Of a DNA stretch of 64,000 bases, positions 63,831-64,000 are shown piece by piece. Positions within the stretch are counted from its first letter, which is position 1. Each line of letters begins with the position of its first letter. Made by a program: the position numbers and the translations under genes. This DNA is from a virus: positions 1 to 64,000 of IMG/VR virus record IMGVR_UViG_3300038299_000184; one strand, given 5' to 3'. The notes under the pieces were generated by a model, which had not been told where the DNA came from, did not search any database, and saw only the letters and a list, made by a program, of their open reading frames with translations.

Positions 63831-64000
63831 ATGAATTTATTACTAGGTGATATACATGGCAACGTCAAAGTTCTCTTGAAGTATATACACAGGGAATATG
63901 CCAAAGGCGGTACGATATACCAGATAGGGGATTTCGGTGTGTTTGATCTGGATGATCCGTATACCGAGGCAATCACTGAGGAGGATTTGGATGACATCAA
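63831..64000 (+). CDS. calcineurin-like phosphoesterase, N-terminal part
   Basis: Cut by the window end after 56 codons. MNLLLGDIHGNVKVLLKYIH has the GDxHGN metal motif, and IYQIGDFGVFD the GDxG motif. It is distinct from the phosphoesterase at 50195. ATG is set by the promoter 6 nt upstream. Confidence 0.75.
   Translation, partial: MNLLLGDIHGNVKVLLKYIHREYAKGGTIYQIGDFGVFDLDDPYTEAITEEDLDDI

Noticed and set aside
63587-64000. 137-aa minus-strand ORF opposite clpX and the phosphoesterase
   Set aside because: It mirrors two well-supported plus-strand genes and has no independent support.
1-64000. CRISPR arrays, insertion sequences, integrase or prophage attachment sites
   Set aside because: No spaced repeat arrays, transposase, integrase or attachment-site-like duplications were seen apart from the 36-bp repeats around the Mom-like gene.

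Overview
The window is part of the genome of a large contractile-tailed bacteriophage of the T4 superfamily. The evidence is a T4-type morphogenesis set: large terminase (gp17-like), portal (gp20), prohead protease (gp21), scaffold (gp22-like), major capsid protein (gp23), neck protein (gp14), tail sheath stabiliser (gp15), head-completion nuclease (gp4), LysM baseplate wedge protein (gp53) and a gp26-like baseplate protein. The order is scrambled relative to T4. An embedded Rz/Rz1-type spanin pair points to a Gram-negative host. The host cannot be named from the sequence; the tmRNA tag ending NDENTVALAA is of proteobacterial style.

Layout. 0-15 kb: about 20 tRNA genes in small groups, a tmRNA, two short leader-peptide/terminator modules, two unresolved structured RNA regions, many small unknown genes, a Mom-like gene between direct repeats, a glycosyltransferase and a lysis cassette. 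15-30 kb: terminase, baseplate and head-completion genes, primase, a glycosyltransferase and likely internal head proteins. 30-45 kb: Dda-like helicase, PspA-like protein, CinA-NMNAT fusion, Nudix hydrolase, then the head operons (portal, protease, gp15, gp14, scaffold, capsid). 45-64 kb: NAMPT, surface-sugar enzymes, two RNA ligases, Thg1-like polymerase, polynucleotide kinase, nucleotidyltransferase, HAD phosphatase, membrane and lipoproteins, gp26-like protein, a complete ClpX and a truncated phosphoesterase. Homing endonucleases of several families (HNH x2, GIY-YIG x2, LAGLIDADG, Vsr/EDxHD-like) are scattered through.

Most striking system. Two near-identical promoters (5941-5968 and 14065-14092) each drive a 24-30 codon ORF, an intrinsic terminator and then a tRNA array. 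The first leader peptide is rich in Ser (8), with Trp (2) and Cys (1), and precedes tRNA-Trp, tRNA-Ser(UGA), tRNA-Ser(GGA) and tRNA-Cys. The second contains a QQQYQPQPYP run and precedes tRNA-Tyr, tRNA-Pro and tRNA-Gln (plus one odd tRNA). In both, a segment inside the leader ORF can pair with the 5' arm of the terminator. This looks like amino-acid attenuation controlling the phage's own tRNA genes.

Other themes. (i) Two promoter classes put the start codon where transcription should begin: TTGACA-16/17-TATNNT followed by about 6 nt then ATG, and a palindromic TAATTA box exactly 5 nt before the start codon of 22 genes. This implies widespread leaderless mRNAs. (ii) The phage encodes both a tmRNA with an ALAA tag and a ClpX with intact pore and ClpP-docking loops. 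(iii) NAMPT plus NMNAT could rebuild NAD+. (iv) A large RNA-repair set sits beside the tRNA arrays. Family names come from motif recognition by eye; no database search was run.
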